The notes beneath the pieces were generated by a model. It had not been told where the DNA came from, did not search any database, and saw only the letters and a list, made by a program, of their open reading frames with translations. A DNA stretch of 64,000 nt, from contig DASRAU010000026.1 of assembly GCA_035638075.1 (NCBI GenBank), forward strand, positions 27,573 through 91,572, in the 5' to 3' direction. Each line of letters begins with the position of its first letter. The first letter of the stretch is position 1. The DNA is from DASRAU01 sp035638075. Its GTDB lineage: Bacteria; Acidobacteriota; Polarisedimenticolia; Gp22-AA2. The translations under genes were made by a program, and so were the position numbers. This document shows positions 43,577 through 56,074 of the stretch, in pieces.

Positions 43577-44071
43577 ATGAACGACCACGGCGAGCACCCG
43601 CGACGCAACGAACCCGTCCGCGTCATCGATCGCCGCACCTTCACGCCGGACGGGGAGCCGCGCCAGCCGGATCACCCGGCCGAGGAGGCGGCGGCGAACG
43701 TCGGAACCGCGCCGCCCGCTTCCGTCGCGATCCCCGCGACGCCCGCGGCGCCGGCCGAAGCGGCGCACCGCGCCCCGGCTGTGCCGACGGGTCCCGCGGC
43801 CGATCCGGTGGTCTCGGCCCACTTCCAGAATCTCGTCGTCAACCTCGCCCGCCAGGCGGCCGCCAACCTCGGGGCTTCGCGCCACCCGCTGAGCGGCCAG
43901 ATCGAGGTCGATCTGGAGGGGGCGCAGCAGATGATCGATCTGCTGCAGGCGCTGCGCGCGAAAACCGTCGGGAACCTCACCGCGGACGAACAGGAGCTGC
44001 TCGAAGGCCTCATCGGGGACCTTCAGATGCAGTATGTCGCGGTCCGCTCCAAGGCCGGCGGGCGCCCCTGA
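43577..44071 (+). CDS. DUF1844 family protein
   Basis: 164 residues. The first about 80 are Pro/Ala-rich and probably disordered. The C-terminal 85 match DUF1844: HFQNLVVNLARQAAANLG, VDLEGAQQMIDLLQAL and KTVGNLTADEQELLEGLI. The function of this family is unknown. The ATG at 43577 is preferred to an upstream in-frame start that would overlap the promoter region. The next gene begins 29 bases later. Confidence 0.8.
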   Translation: MNDHGEHPRRNEPVRVIDRRTFTPDGEPRQPDHPAEEAAANVGTAPPASVAIPATPAAPAEAAHRAPAVPTGPAADPVVSAHFQNLVVNLARQAAANLGASRHPLSGQIEVDLEGAQQMIDLLQALRAKTVGNLTADEQELLEGLIGDLQMQYVAVRSKAGGRP

Positions 44072-44099
44072 CGCAGACGGGGCGGAAGCGGGCGGACCG

Positions 44100-46085
44100 G
44101 TGACGCCACGCGCGGGGCTCCCGATCGCGCGACGCGCGGCCGCGCTCGCCGCGCTCACCGTCGCGCTGATCGTCCCGTCTTTCGCCCGGACCGATCCGAA
44201 CCCCCCGGCCGAGCCGGAGGTGATCCGCATCGATCCGAATGCCGCCCCGACGACGCCGGCTTCTCCGGCGCCAGCCTCCGCGGCCGTCGCCGCGGGCCCG
44301 GGGGTGAACGCCCGCGAAGTCCTCATCAACCAGTTCTGGTTCAAGAACCAGACGCTCCGGCAGCGCGGCGCGACCCGCGAGTCCGCCGCTCTCGTCGATC
44401 AGGCGCTCGCCTTCATGGAGCGGGAGGGGCTGCGCGCCTCCCCGGAGATCGCCGCCGCCTTCCTCGCGGGAGCCCGCCGGGCCCGGCGCGACGGCGAGAT
44501 GGAATCGGCGCTCGACCAGGTGCGGCTGTCGTTGCGCTTCGACCCGGGTCGCGCCGACGCCCGTTTCACGCTCGCCGGGCTCCTGCTCCGGCAGGGCGAC
44601 CTCGCGGGGGGGCTGCGCGCCCTGCGCGACGGGGTGTTCGGCCTCTTCCAGGATCCCGAGCTCCTCTTCTATCTCTCCGGCGCGCTGGTCGTCGCGCTGT
44701 ATCTCGGCATCGTCGGCGGGCTGGTGCTGGCGCTCGTCCTCATCGGGCTGAAGGCGCGCCCGGCCTTCGTCCACGATCTCCAGGAGCGCCTCACCGGCCG
44801 GATGTCCCCCGCGGCGGCGGGACTGCTCGGCGGCGCGATCCTCGCGCTGCCGCTGATTCTGCCCCTGCCGCTGGCCTGGGCTCCCGCCTTCTGGGGGGCG
44901 CTGCTGTTCGCGTGGATCGAGCGCTCCGAGCGCGTGGTGATCGCCTGCGCCCTCGCCGGCCTCGTCCTCGCCGGCGCCTTCGGCGCCGCGGTCGCATGGC
45001 ACGCCGACACCACGACCGATCCCGGAGCGCGGGCGCTCCTGCAGGCGGCGCGCGCCGGCCCGGACCTGCGGCACGAGCCGGCGCTCCGGGCCTCCATGAA
45101 GGAGCACCCCGGCGATCCGATCTACCCGTTCCTCCTCGGGTCCGCCTACCGCGTCGGCGGCCGGCTCGACGAGGCGATGGCGATGTACAAGCGCGTCCTC
45201 GAGATCAATCCGAACGACGCCCGGGCCATGGTCAACCTGGGGAACCTGCACGCCCTGCGGCAGGAGTTCTCGACCGCGCAGGCGCTCTACAAGAAGGCCT
45301 CGGAGGCCGATCCGAAGCTGATGCTGGCCCTTTACGACAGCCACCTCGCCTTCCTCGAGACCTTCAACATGGAGGCTGCCGATGCGGCGCTGAACCAGGC
45401 CCGAAAGATCGACGCCGCGGAGGTCGATCGGCTGCTCGGAACCGGATCCGCCGCCGCCAATGCGGCGCGCCGCGCCCCGCAGGAAGCGCGCTGGCCGCAG
45501 CGTGAGATCGTCTCGCGCGCGCTGCGCCTGCGCCTCGCCGGGGGCGCCTCGAGCTTCTTGCGAGCCGGGGTGACCAACGCCACCGGCCTCGCGGCGGCGG
45601 CCGGGCTGCTCGCGGCGTTGCTCGTTCCCGGTCTGCTGCTGGCGCCGCGCGGCCCCCGCGCCCTGCGCTGCCAGCGCTGCGGGCGCGCCTACTGCCGCAA
45701 GTGCCAGATGACCACCAAGCACGCCGGCCACTGCGCGCAGTGCGTGCATCTGTTCCTGCTGCGCGACGGCGTGGCGCCGAGCGTGCGCGATCAGAAGCTG
45801 GCGGATGTGGTGCGCTATCGGCGTCGCGTCTTCCTCGAGACGCGGCTGGCCAGCCTCGTCCTGCCGGGCTGCGGCCAGGTGATGGGAGGGCGGGCGCTCC
45901 TCGGCGCGGCGCTTCTCGCCGGGTGGGGCGTCGTCTGGTCGGGACTCCTCCTGCGCGGGCGCTTCCTCGCGCCGCCGGGAGCGATCGAGGCGTCGGCTCT
46001 TGGCCCCGGGACACTCCTGCTCGCGGTGCTCGGGGTCACCGTGTGGCTCATGGCCAATCTTTCCCGCCAGGATGCGGCCGAGTAG
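44100..46085 (+). CDS. large TPR membrane protein with zinc-ribbon motif
   Basis: 661 residues, function unknown. A signal-like or membrane segment lies at 12-30, TPR-like repeats at about 90-200, and three or more membrane helices at 210-315. A second TPR block follows (GSAYRVGGRLDEAMAMYKRV, VLEINPNDARAMVNLGNLHA). Then come another helix, a four-pair Cys block (CQRCGRAYCRKCQ, then CAQC) and two more C-terminal helices. This mix suggests a membrane assembly or secretion scaffold. GTG at 44100 is chosen because it precedes the first hydrophobic segment. The DUF4388 gene follows by 9 bases. Confidence 0.7.
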   Translation: MTPRAGLPIARRAAALAALTVALIVPSFARTDPNPPAEPEVIRIDPNAAPTTPASPAPASAAVAAGPGVNAREVLINQFWFKNQTLRQRGATRESAALVDQALAFMEREGLRASPEIAAAFLAGARRARRDGEMESALDQVRLSLRFDPGRADARFTLAGLLLRQGDLAGGLRALRDGVFGLFQDPELLFYLSGALVVALYLGIVGGLVLALVLIGLKARPAFVHDLQERLTGRMSPAAAGLLGGAILALPLILPLPLAWAPAFWGALLFAWIERSERVVIACALAGLVLAGAFGAAVAWHADTTTDPGARALLQAARAGPDLRHEPALRASMKEHPGDPIYPFLLGSAYRVGGRLDEAMAMYKRVLEINPNDARAMVNLGNLHALRQEFSTAQALYKKASEADPKLMLALYDSHLAFLETFNMEAADAALNQARKIDAAEVDRLLGTGSAAANAARRAPQEARWPQREIVSRALRLRLAGGASSFLRAGVTNATGLAAAAGLLAALLVPGLLLAPRGPRALRCQRCGRAYCRKCQMTTKHAGHCAQCVHLFLLRDGVAPSVRDQKLADVVRYRRRVFLETRLASLVLPGCGQVMGGRALLGAALLAGWGVVWSGLLLRGRFLAPPGAIEASALGPGTLLLAVLGVTVWLMANLSRQDAAE

Positions 46086-46094
46086 GAGAAGAGC

Positions 46095-47306
46095 GTGGCG
46101 CTGCAGGGGACCCTCCAGGACTTCAGCCTCGCCGATATCTTCCAGCTCATCGGCATCCAGAAGAAGACCGGCGTGCTGACGCTGAAGAACGATCAGGAGA
46201 CGGTGACCGTCGCCTTCGCGGACGGCAGCGTGGTCGGCGCGGACTCGACGGTGCGCCGCATCGAGGATCGGCTGGGCACGGTGCTCGTCAAGTCGGGCCG
46301 CCTCAGCGACGCCCAGCTGCAGGACGCGCTCCGTCAGCAGCGCAGCACCCACAAGCGCCTCGGGACGATCCTCGTGGAGGGTCAGTTCCTCGACGCCGAC
46401 GGCCTCTCCCAGGCGCTGCAGGTGCAGATCAGCCAGCTGGTGTACCGGCTGTTCCGCTGGACCGCGGGTTCGTACCAGTTCAACCAGGAGGCGAAGATCG
46501 ACGACGACCGCGACCTGGTCTCGCCGATGTCGGCCGAGAGCATCCTGATGGAAGGGGCCCGGATCCTCGACGAGTGGCCGATGGTGGAGAAGGGAATCCA
46601 TTCCCTCAACGCCGTGTGGCGCCACGCCAACGTCGAGATCGCCAAGACCGGCCGCACCGCCGCGGCGGGGACCGACGACGAGGCGGCGGGAGCGGTCACG
46701 CTGAACGACACCGAGCGGCTGGTCTACGGGCTCGTCGACGGCAAGCGCCCGGTGCAGGAGATCGTCGATCGCTCCGCCCTGAGCGAGTTCGAGACCTGCC
46801 GCACGCTCTACGAGCTCATCAGCCGGCAGCTGCTCGAGGAGGGGCGCGTGGTTCCCGCGCCGGCGGCGAAGGCGCCGTCCTCCGCCGCCGCTCCGCAGGC
46901 GAAGCCGGCCCGCGTCCGGACCGGACAGGGCGCGCCGATCCTTCTTGGCTTCGCGTCGCTCCTGCTCGTGCTCGCAGCCGGCGGCGCCTTCCTCTATCGG
47001 CTGCTCCCGGAGATCCCCCGCTACGTCGCGGGGGAGGGGCTCGTGGTGACGCTCGAACCGTTCCTCGGACACGCCGACGAACAGCGTGTCCTGACCGCCC
47101 TGTCGCGCTCCCGCCTGCAGCGCGTGGACGGTGCGATCCACGTGTACTACCTGCTCAACCGGGGGTTCCCGGCAGACCTTTCGCTGCTCGTCAATGAAGG
47201 GTTCCTCGGGCTCCCGGCGCTGCGTGACACTGCCGGACAGCCCTTCGCCTACAAGGTGACCCAGGACGGGTTTTCTCTCGCCACGAACGAGGGTGTTACC
47301 CCCTAA
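46095..47306 (+). CDS. DUF4388 protein with C-terminal membrane anchor
   Basis: 403 residues. Residues 1-125 hold the DUF4388 module (LQGTLQDFSLADIFQLIGIQ, then KKTGVLTL and VAFADGSVVGADS). Residues 60-125 also resemble the N-terminal domain of type II/IV secretion ATPases (LGTVLVKSGRLSDAQLQDAL). One membrane helix lies near 282-300, followed by a short outer part with VYYLLNRGFPADLSLL. GTG start with AGGAGA 7 bases before it. Role unknown; it may sense or scaffold at the membrane. The 131 bases to dnaK hold that promoter. Confidence 0.75.
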   Translation: MALQGTLQDFSLADIFQLIGIQKKTGVLTLKNDQETVTVAFADGSVVGADSTVRRIEDRLGTVLVKSGRLSDAQLQDALRQQRSTHKRLGTILVEGQFLDADGLSQALQVQISQLVYRLFRWTAGSYQFNQEAKIDDDRDLVSPMSAESILMEGARILDEWPMVEKGIHSLNAVWRHANVEIAKTGRTAAAGTDDEAAGAVTLNDTERLVYGLVDGKRPVQEIVDRSALSEFETCRTLYELISRQLLEEGRVVPAPAAKAPSSAAAPQAKPARVRTGQGAPILLGFASLLLVLAAGGAFLYRLLPEIPRYVAGEGLVVTLEPFLGHADEQRVLTALSRSRLQRVDGAIHVYYLLNRGFPADLSLLVNEGFLGLPALRDTAGQPFAYKVTQDGFSLATNEGVTP

Positions 47307-47342
47307 CTCCCTGAAAAGCAAGCCTGTCAGGCCTTTCGCTAA

Positions 47343-47363
47343 CTTGACAATAAGACACTCAAC
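47343..47363. promoter_or_regulatory. HAIR-like operator (HspR-binding inverted repeat) at the dnaK promoter
   Basis: CTTGACA (47343-47349), exactly 7 bases, ACTCAAC (47357-47363). The known HspR site HAIR is CTTGAGT-N7-ACTCAAG, so 11 of 14 bases match with the right spacing. It covers the -35 and spacer, where a repressor would block RNA polymerase. hspR is the fourth gene of the operon it would control. Confidence 0.75.
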
Positions 47364-47372
47364 TCCTATACT
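47344..47372 (+). promoter_or_regulatory. sigma-70 promoter of the dnaK operon
   Basis: Perfect TTGACA (47344-47349), 17-base spacer, TATACT (47367-47372). Transcription would begin near 47379, leaving a 59-base leader with GGGAGG before the ATG. No CIRCE element for HrcA is present. A small palindrome GCCTGTCAGGC lies just upstream at 47322-47332. Confidence 0.88.
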
Positions 47373-47437
47373 GTGCATCGACTGAGGCGGGCCCCGGAGC
47401 CGGAACAACAGCGGGTCGCCCTGGGAGGTCTTCACTC

Positions 47438-49377
<1,940 letters not shown>

Positions 49378-49381
<4 letters not shown>

Positions 49382-49875
49382 TCCGCCGCGGCGGCCGCGG
49401 CTCCCGGCCCACCCGTGCCGCCGCGGCTCCCGCGGCGGCCTGGGATCCCCTGCGCGAGCTGGCGGGGTTGAAGGACCGGCTCAACCGCGTGTTCGAGAGC
49501 ACGCTCCGGCACGGCGGTGTCGCCGATGACGAAGCCGGCCTCGCCGGCTGGGCCCCCGCCGCCGATCTGCGCGAGGAGACCGGCGCGTACGTCCTGACCG
49601 CGGAAGTCCCCGGGGTGCCGCGCTCGCACCTCAAGCTGCGCGTCGAGCCGGGACGCCTCGTGCTCGAGGGGGAGAGGCCGCAGGCCCCCGAGATGCGCCG
49701 CGGCGAGCCGCTGCGTGTCGAGCGTTCGTACGGCCGCTTCCTCCGATCCTTCCGCCTGCCGGGCGGGGTGGACGAGCGGGGCGTCGAAGCCCGCCTGGAG
49801 CACGGGGTGCTGGAGGTCCGCCTGCCCAAGTCCGAGAAGGGCCGGGCGGCCGCCGTTCCCATCCGCGTGCGTTGA
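49378..49875 (+). CDS. small heat-shock protein (Hsp20 / alpha-crystallin)
   Basis: 165 residues. The alpha-crystallin domain runs from about 55 to 155 (WAPAADLREETGAYVLTAEV, RVEPGRLVLEGER, ERSYGRFLRSFRLPGGVD, LEHGVLEVRLPK). The C-terminus has a PIRV motif in the place of the usual IXI. The start is TTG at 49378 overlapping the dnaK stop, so translation is coupled. It occupies the slot that grpE takes in many dnaK operons. Confidence 0.93.
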
Positions 49876-49885
49876 GGAACGGGGC

Positions 49886-50995
49886 ATGAACCACTACCAG
49901 ACGCTCGGCCTGGATCGCAAGGCGCGGCTCGCCGACGTCAAGCGGGCCTACAAGCGCCTGGCGCGGCGTCATCACCCGGACCTCAATCCCGGTGACAGGC
50001 GCTCGGAGGATCGCTTCAAGCGGATCAGCGAGGCCTACGAAGTCCTCAGCGATCCGCAGAGGCGGCGCGCTTACGATCGCGACATCGAGAACCCCGCGCC
50101 CGGAGGGTTCGCGCCGGCCTCCGACACGGCGGTGGCCGGCTTCGACGGCGAGGGACCGTTCGAAGTCGGCGATCCCGGCGCCTTCGCCTCGTTCTTCACC
50201 GAGTTCTTCCATCCTCGCCAGGAGGAGCCCCGGCCGCGGCACGCGCCGCGGCGCGGCGACGACGTCACCCGCACCATCGCCGTCGGCTTCTTCGACGCGC
50301 TCCGGGGCCTTTCGACCGAAATCGAAATCGACGCCGAGACGCCGTGCGGCCGGTGCCAGGGATCCGGGCGCGTGCCGGCGGTCGAGCGGCGTCCGTGCGC
50401 CGACTGCGCCGGCACCGGACGCATCAGCCGCCTGCCGGGGCCACTGCGCCTGACGGCCGCCTGTCCGCGCTGCGAAGGAGAAGGCGCGCTGGCGTGGGAC
50501 GGCTGCGGCTCCTGCGCCGGAGCCGGCGTGCTGACGCGCCGCGAGCGCGTCGAAGTCGAGCTTCCGGCCGGCGTGGACGACGGATCGCGCGTGCGGATCG
50601 CGGGACAGGGACGCGCCGGCCGCAACGGCGGTCCGCCGGGCGATCTCTTTCTCGTCACGCGCGTTTCACCGCATCCTTTCTTCCGGCGGATCGGTGATAA
50701 CATCCACTGCACCGTGCCGATCACGGTGTCCGAAGCGGCTCTCGGCGCGCGCCTCGAAGTTCCGACGATCGACGGGCGGGCCCGTATGCGCATCCCCCCG
50801 GGCACCGAGACGGGCCAGAGATTCCGGTTGCGCGGCAAGGGAGCCCCTTCCCTGCGCGGCACGGCGCGCGGCGATCACTACGTCGAGACCCGGATCGCGA
50901 CGCCCCGCACCGGGGGCGATCGCGCGCGGCGGCTTCTCGAGGAGCTCGGGGGCCTCGAGAGCGGGGAGGATCTCCGCCGCGATCTGTGGAAGTGA
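49886..50995 (+). CDS. dnaJ: co-chaperone DnaJ
   Basis: Stimulates DnaK. 369 residues: J-domain with HHPDLNP near residue 32, a poorly developed Gly/Phe linker (FDGEGPFEVGDPGAF), then a zinc domain with four CxxCxGxG repeats (CGRCQGSG, CADCAGTG, CPRCEGEG, CGSCAGAG). Two beta substrate domains end the chain. The full zinc region makes this true DnaJ rather than CbpA. ATG at 49886. Confidence 0.95.
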   Translation: MNHYQTLGLDRKARLADVKRAYKRLARRHHPDLNPGDRRSEDRFKRISEAYEVLSDPQRRRAYDRDIENPAPGGFAPASDTAVAGFDGEGPFEVGDPGAFASFFTEFFHPRQEEPRPRHAPRRGDDVTRTIAVGFFDALRGLSTEIEIDAETPCGRCQGSGRVPAVERRPCADCAGTGRISRLPGPLRLTAACPRCEGEGALAWDGCGSCAGAGVLTRRERVEVELPAGVDDGSRVRIAGQGRAGRNGGPPGDLFLVTRVSPHPFFRRIGDNIHCTVPITVSEAALGARLEVPTIDGRARMRIPPGTETGQRFRLRGKGAPSLRGTARGDHYVETRIATPRTGGDRARRLLEELGGLESGEDLRRDLWK

Positions 50996-51005
50996 GCGAG
51001 GCAGC

Positions 51006-51398
51006 ATGCGCCGTCGCAAGGATTCGGCCTATTACATGATCTCGGTGGTCGCCCGTCAGTTCGAGGTCCACCCGCAGACCCTCCGCCTGTACGAGCGGGA
51101 GGGACTCCTGCGGCCGTCGCGCACCGAGGGGAACACCCGTCTTTATTCCGACCAGGACCTCGAGGTCCTGTCGTTCATCCTCAGCCTGACCCGCGACCTG
51201 GGCGTCAACCTGGCGGGGGTCGAAATCATCCTGAACATGCGGCGCAAGATGGAGGCGATGCAGATGGAAATGGATCGCTTCATGACCCTGCTGCGCGAGG
51301 AAGTGGCGCGGCGGCAGGGTCCGGCGGGTTCGACCAACCAGGCCCTGGTGCGCGTCGGCTCCAGGAACAACGCCACCGCCAAGGTGCGCAAAGGATGA
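51006..51398 (+). CDS. hspR: heat-shock repressor HspR (MerR family)
   Basis: 130 residues. MerR-type winged helix with the HspR signature YYMISVVARQFEVHPQTLRL, then YEREGLL and GNTRLYSDQDLEVL, followed by a coiled-coil helix (MRRKMEAMQMEMDRFM). HspR represses dnaK operons in actinobacteria and Helicobacter by binding HAIR sites, using DnaK as co-repressor. A HAIR-like site lies over the promoter of this operon. The sigma-factor gene overlaps its stop by 4 bases. Confidence 0.9.
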   Translation: MRRRKDSAYYMISVVARQFEVHPQTLRLYEREGLLRPSRTEGNTRLYSDQDLEVLSFILSLTRDLGVNLAGVEIILNMRRKMEAMQMEMDRFMTLLREEVARRQGPAGSTNQALVRVGSRNNATAKVRKG

Positions 51399-52273
51399 CC
51401 CTCGTCGACGAGGACAAGGTCGTCCGCAAGCCGGCCGCGGCGTCGTCCGAGACCCTGAAGAAATACCTCCAGGAGATCTCGCGACTGCCGCGCATCACCC
51501 CCGAGGAGGAGAAGGTCCTCGGGGATCGCATCCAGCGCAACCCGAACGACAAGCAGGCCCTCCGGAAGCTCGTCGAGGCCAACCTGCGCTTCGTCGTGTC
51601 GTTCGCCAAGCGCTACCGCAACTGCGGGCTGTCCTTCCTCGATCTCATCAACGAGGGGAACATCGGCCTCATCGAGGCGGCCAAGCGTTTCAACCCGGAC
51701 AAGAACGTCAAGTTCATCACCTACGCCGTCTGGTGGGTGCGGCAGGCGATCATCCACGCCCTGTCGGACCAGAGCGGCGCCTTTCGCCTGCCGCAGAAGC
51801 AGGCGAACCTCCTGTACCGCATCGGCAAGACCGCGCAGCAGCTCGAGCTGGAGTTCAAGCGCAAGCCGACGGCGGAGGAGATCGCCCGGAAGCTGGACGT
51901 GCCGACCGCGGAGGTGATCAACCTCCTGCAGGTCGACGCGGAGAACGTCTCCCTGTCGACCGTGATCGACGAGGAGCACGAGTTCCACCTGTCGGACAAG
52001 CTGGAGCAGGACCAGATCCCGTCGGCGGACGCCGAGCTGATGAAGGCGTCGCTGAAGGACCACCTGTCCGCCTGCCTCGGCGAGCTGGAGACGAAGGAGC
52101 AGAAGGTGCTGCGCCTGCGGTTCGGGCTCGACGAGGGGGATCCGAAGACGCTCAAGGAGATCGGCGAGATGATGGGACTGTCGCGCGAGCGCATCCGCCA
52201 GATCGAAGCCCAGGCCCTGGAAAAGCTGCACCGCTCGCAGAAATGCCAGCAGCTCCAGGGCTATCTGAACTGA
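51395..52273 (+). CDS. sigma-70 family factor (group 2/3) in the heat-shock operon
   Basis: 292 residues, lacking region 1.1. Region 1.2 is KKYLQEISRLPRITPEEE; region 2 has LRFVVSFAKRYR, DLINEGNIGLIEAAKRF and ITYAVWWVRQAI; region 4.2 is LKEIGEMMGLSRERIRQIEA. This is shorter than a primary sigma factor and comparable to RpoS/RpoH or SigB-type alternatives. No RpoH box was recognised. Position directly after hspR, with a 4-base overlap, suggests production under heat-shock control. Confidence 0.9.
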   Translation: MTLVDEDKVVRKPAAASSETLKKYLQEISRLPRITPEEEKVLGDRIQRNPNDKQALRKLVEANLRFVVSFAKRYRNCGLSFLDLINEGNIGLIEAAKRFNPDKNVKFITYAVWWVRQAIIHALSDQSGAFRLPQKQANLLYRIGKTAQQLELEFKRKPTAEEIARKLDVPTAEVINLLQVDAENVSLSTVIDEEHEFHLSDKLEQDQIPSADAELMKASLKDHLSACLGELETKEQKVLRLRFGLDEGDPKTLKEIGEMMGLSRERIRQIEAQALEKLHRSQKCQQLQGYLN

Positions 52274-52286
52274 CACCGGGAGTGCG

Positions 52287-53128
52287 ATGAACGAGAGTCC
52301 GACGACCGCCGCCTGCGTCGCGTGCGGAGGGACGGGATTCCTCCTCGTGGAGCGGGACGGGCAGCCGCTGGCGCGCCTGTGCGCCTGCCGCCGCCGCGCG
52401 CCCGGACCGCGGTCGGCGGACGAGGTGCTCGAGCAGGCCCGCGTGCCGCGCCGCTTCCGCGCCTGCGATCTCGAGTCGTTCTTCGACCACGGCCCGCACG
52501 CCCTGGCGCTGGCCGGGGCGAAGACGCTGGCCGCGCGCTACGCGGACGCGTTTCCGCTCGAGGACCAGGGGCTCCTGCTCATGGGGCCGCCCGGGGTCGG
52601 CAAGACGCACCTGGCGGTGGCGGTGCTGCGCCGCATCCTGACCGAGAAGGGCGTGTCGGGCCTGTTCTGCGACGCGCAGGATCTCCTGAGGTCGCTGCAG
52701 GCGACCTTCGAGCGCGGCTCCGGCCCGAACGAGGAGGAGATCCTGAGGGAGGTGCTGGAGACGGATCTCCTGGTGCTCGACGATCTCGGCGGGCGGCTTT
52801 CGACCCCCTGGGTCGAGGAGACGCTCCTGCACGTCATCACGACGCGTTACAACGAGCGGCGGCCGGTTCTCATCACCACCAACTACCTCGACGACGCCGG
52901 GGATCCCGGCGGCGGTCGCGCGACGGCTCCGGGTCCTTCGGGGAGCACGCGGCGGGACGCCGAGCCGCGCGTGGCCACCCTCTCCGATCGCATCGGGGCG
53001 CGCATGCGGTCGCGGCTGTACGAGATGTGCCGGGTGGTGCTGATCAAGGCGGGAGATTTCCGGGAGCAGGTGAAGAACGAAGGACATTCCTGGCCGGGAG
53101 CCCGCGCCTTCCGGCCGCAGGGGGACGC

Positions 53129-53132
<4 letters not shown>
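52287..53132 (+). CDS. DnaC/DnaI-like AAA+ ATPase
   Basis: 281 residues. An N-terminal CVACGGTGFLLV plus CAC gives a four-Cys zinc motif as in DnaI-type helicase loaders. The AAA+ core has Walker A GPPGVGKTHLAVA and Walker B LLVLDDLGG, sensor ITTNY. An insert of about 25 residues rich in Gly/Pro/Arg lies after the sensor. No transposase is next to it, so IstB is unlikely. It could load a replicative helicase. The thiolase ATG overlaps its stop. Confidence 0.8.
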
Positions 53133-54325
<1,193 letters not shown>

Positions 54326-54355
54326 GGCCCCGGAGCGCAGGATGGGAGGGGGACG

Positions 54356-55279
54356 ATGGAGATTCGCAGGGTCGGAGTGGTCGGTTGCGGTCTGATGGGA
54401 TCGGGCATCGCGCAGGTGAGCGCGCAGTCCGGGATCCCGACGGTGGTGCTCGAAGCGTCTCCGGCTCTCCTCGAGGCGGGACTGTCGCGCATGCGGAAGT
54501 TCCTCGACGGCGGCGTCGCCAAGGGCAAGGTCACCCCGGCCGACCGCGACGCGACCATCGGCCGCATCACCGGCGCGACCGACGCGGCCGCGGTGCGCGA
54601 CTGCGATCTGGTCATCGAGGCGGTGACCGAGAACCTCTCGGTCAAGCGTGACGTCTTCGCCCTCGTCCAGGCGCACCTCAAGCCGGAGGGGATCCTGGCG
54701 AGCAACACGTCGTCGCTGTCGATCACCGAGATGGCGGCCGCGACGGCCCGCCCGGCGCGCTTCCTCGGGCTGCATTTCTTCAACCCGGTCCCTCTCATGA
54801 AGCTGGTCGAGGTGGTGCGCACGGTGCAGACCGAGCCCGACGTCGAGGAGGCGGGGGTGGCGTTCGTGCAGAAGCTCGGCAAGACGCCGATCCGCACCAG
54901 CGACCGGACCGGGTTCATCGTCAACCGGCTGCTGGTGCCGTACATCCTCGACGCCATCCGCGCCTTCGAGGAGGGGGTCGGATCCGTGCGCGACATCGAC
55001 CAGGGGATGACGCTCGGGTGCGGCTACCCGATGGGGCCGCTGACCCTCAACGATCTCGTCGGCCTCGACACGACGCTGTCGATCGCCGAGATCATGTTCG
55101 ACGAGTTCAAGGAAAAGCGCTTCGCGCCGCCGGCGCTGATGAAGCGGATGGTGACGGCGGGCTTCCTGGGACGCAAGAGCGGCCGCGGCTTCTACGACTA
55201 CAGCGTCGAGCCGCCGCGACCCAATGACTTCCTGGCCGGGCGTCCCGCCGCCACCCGCCCGGGAGGGGGAGAGCGATGA
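54356..55279 (+). CDS. 3-hydroxyacyl-CoA dehydrogenase (3-hydroxybutyryl-CoA type)
   Basis: 307 residues. NAD-binding loop VGVVGCGLMGSGIAQVSAQS, catalytic His-Glu region LGLHFFNPVPLMKLVEVVRT, and the C-terminal GFIVNRLLVPYILDAIRA with DQGMTLGCGYPMGPLTLND. Single-domain length fits 3-hydroxybutyryl-CoA dehydrogenase (hbd/paaH type). It sits between thiolase and crotonase; its stop overlaps the crotonase ATG by 4 bases. Confidence 0.94.
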   Translation: MEIRRVGVVGCGLMGSGIAQVSAQSGIPTVVLEASPALLEAGLSRMRKFLDGGVAKGKVTPADRDATIGRITGATDAAAVRDCDLVIEAVTENLSVKRDVFALVQAHLKPEGILASNTSSLSITEMAAATARPARFLGLHFFNPVPLMKLVEVVRTVQTEPDVEEAGVAFVQKLGKTPIRTSDRTGFIVNRLLVPYILDAIRAFEEGVGSVRDIDQGMTLGCGYPMGPLTLNDLVGLDTTLSIAEIMFDEFKEKRFAPPALMKRMVTAGFLGRKSGRGFYDYSVEPPRPNDFLAGRPAATRPGGGER

Positions 55280-56067
55280 CCGACGCCGCCGACGACCGGG
55301 TTCTCTACGAGGTGCGCGATCGGGTCGCGCGCCTGACCATCAACCGCCCCGACAAGCTCAACGCGCTCGACCGCCGCACCGTCGAGGCGATCGACCGGGC
55401 CGTGCAGCGGGCGCGCGACGACCGCGAGGTCGGGGTCCTGATCCTCACCGGGGCGGGCGAAAAGGCGTTCGTCGCGGGAGCCGACATCGGCGAGCTGACG
55501 CAGCAGGATCCCGTGGCCGGCGCCGCCTACGCCCGGTTCGGGCAGGCGGTGCTCGATCGCCTCGAACGCTGCGGCAAGCCGAGCATCGCGCTCATCCGTG
55601 GCTATGCCCTCGGCGGCGGCCTCGAGCTGGCGATGGCCTGCACCCTGCGGGTGGCGTCCGAGACGGCGAAGGTGGGACAGCCCGAGGTGGCGCTGGCCAT
55701 CGTCCCCGGCTACGGCGGCACCCAGCGCCTGGCCCGCCTCGTCGGCCGGGGCAAGGCGCTCGAGATGATCCTGACCGGCGATCCGATCGACGCGAAGGAG
55801 GCGCACCGCATCGGCCTCGTCAACCGCGTCGTCCCACCGGGTGAAGCGGAAGCGGCCGCCACGGCCCTGGCGGCGCGCCTCAACGAACGCGGACCGGTCG
55901 CTCTGCGTTATGCGATGCAGGCGATTCACGAGGGGATGGAGATGTCGCTCGCCGACGGCCTGTCGATGGAGGCGGCCCTGTTCGGGCTCTCCTGCGCCAC
56001 GGCCGACATGCGCGAGGGGACGCGCGCCTTCCTCGAGAAGCGCAAGCCGCAGTTCAAGGGGGTTTGA
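55276..56067 (+). CDS. enoyl-CoA hydratase
   Basis: 263 residues, crotonase fold. Oxyanion-hole motifs AFVAGADIGEL and RGYALGGGLELAMAC; both catalytic Glu are present (the second in GQPEVALAIVPGYGG). Hydrates short-chain enoyl-CoA. It starts within the dehydrogenase stop and ends 8 bases before the LptC/A-like gene, where a change of function begins. Confidence 0.94.
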   Translation: MTDAADDRVLYEVRDRVARLTINRPDKLNALDRRTVEAIDRAVQRARDDREVGVLILTGAGEKAFVAGADIGELTQQDPVAGAAYARFGQAVLDRLERCGKPSIALIRGYALGGGLELAMACTLRVASETAKVGQPEVALAIVPGYGGTQRLARLVGRGKALEMILTGDPIDAKEAHRIGLVNRVVPPGEAEAAATALAARLNERGPVALRYAMQAIHEGMEMSLADGLSMEAALFGLSCATADMREGTRAFLEKRKPQFKGV

Positions 56068-56074
56068 GGAACAC

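Noticed and set aside
44010..47435. A 1141-codon open frame on the minus strand
   Set aside because: It is a shadow of the TPR and DUF4388 genes; the plus-strand frames have ribosome sites, membrane segments and domain matches, and this one has none.
47300..47437. A CIRCE element for HrcA before dnaK
   Set aside because: No TTAGCACTC-N9-GAGTGCTAA pattern was found. The inverted repeat present fits HAIR instead.
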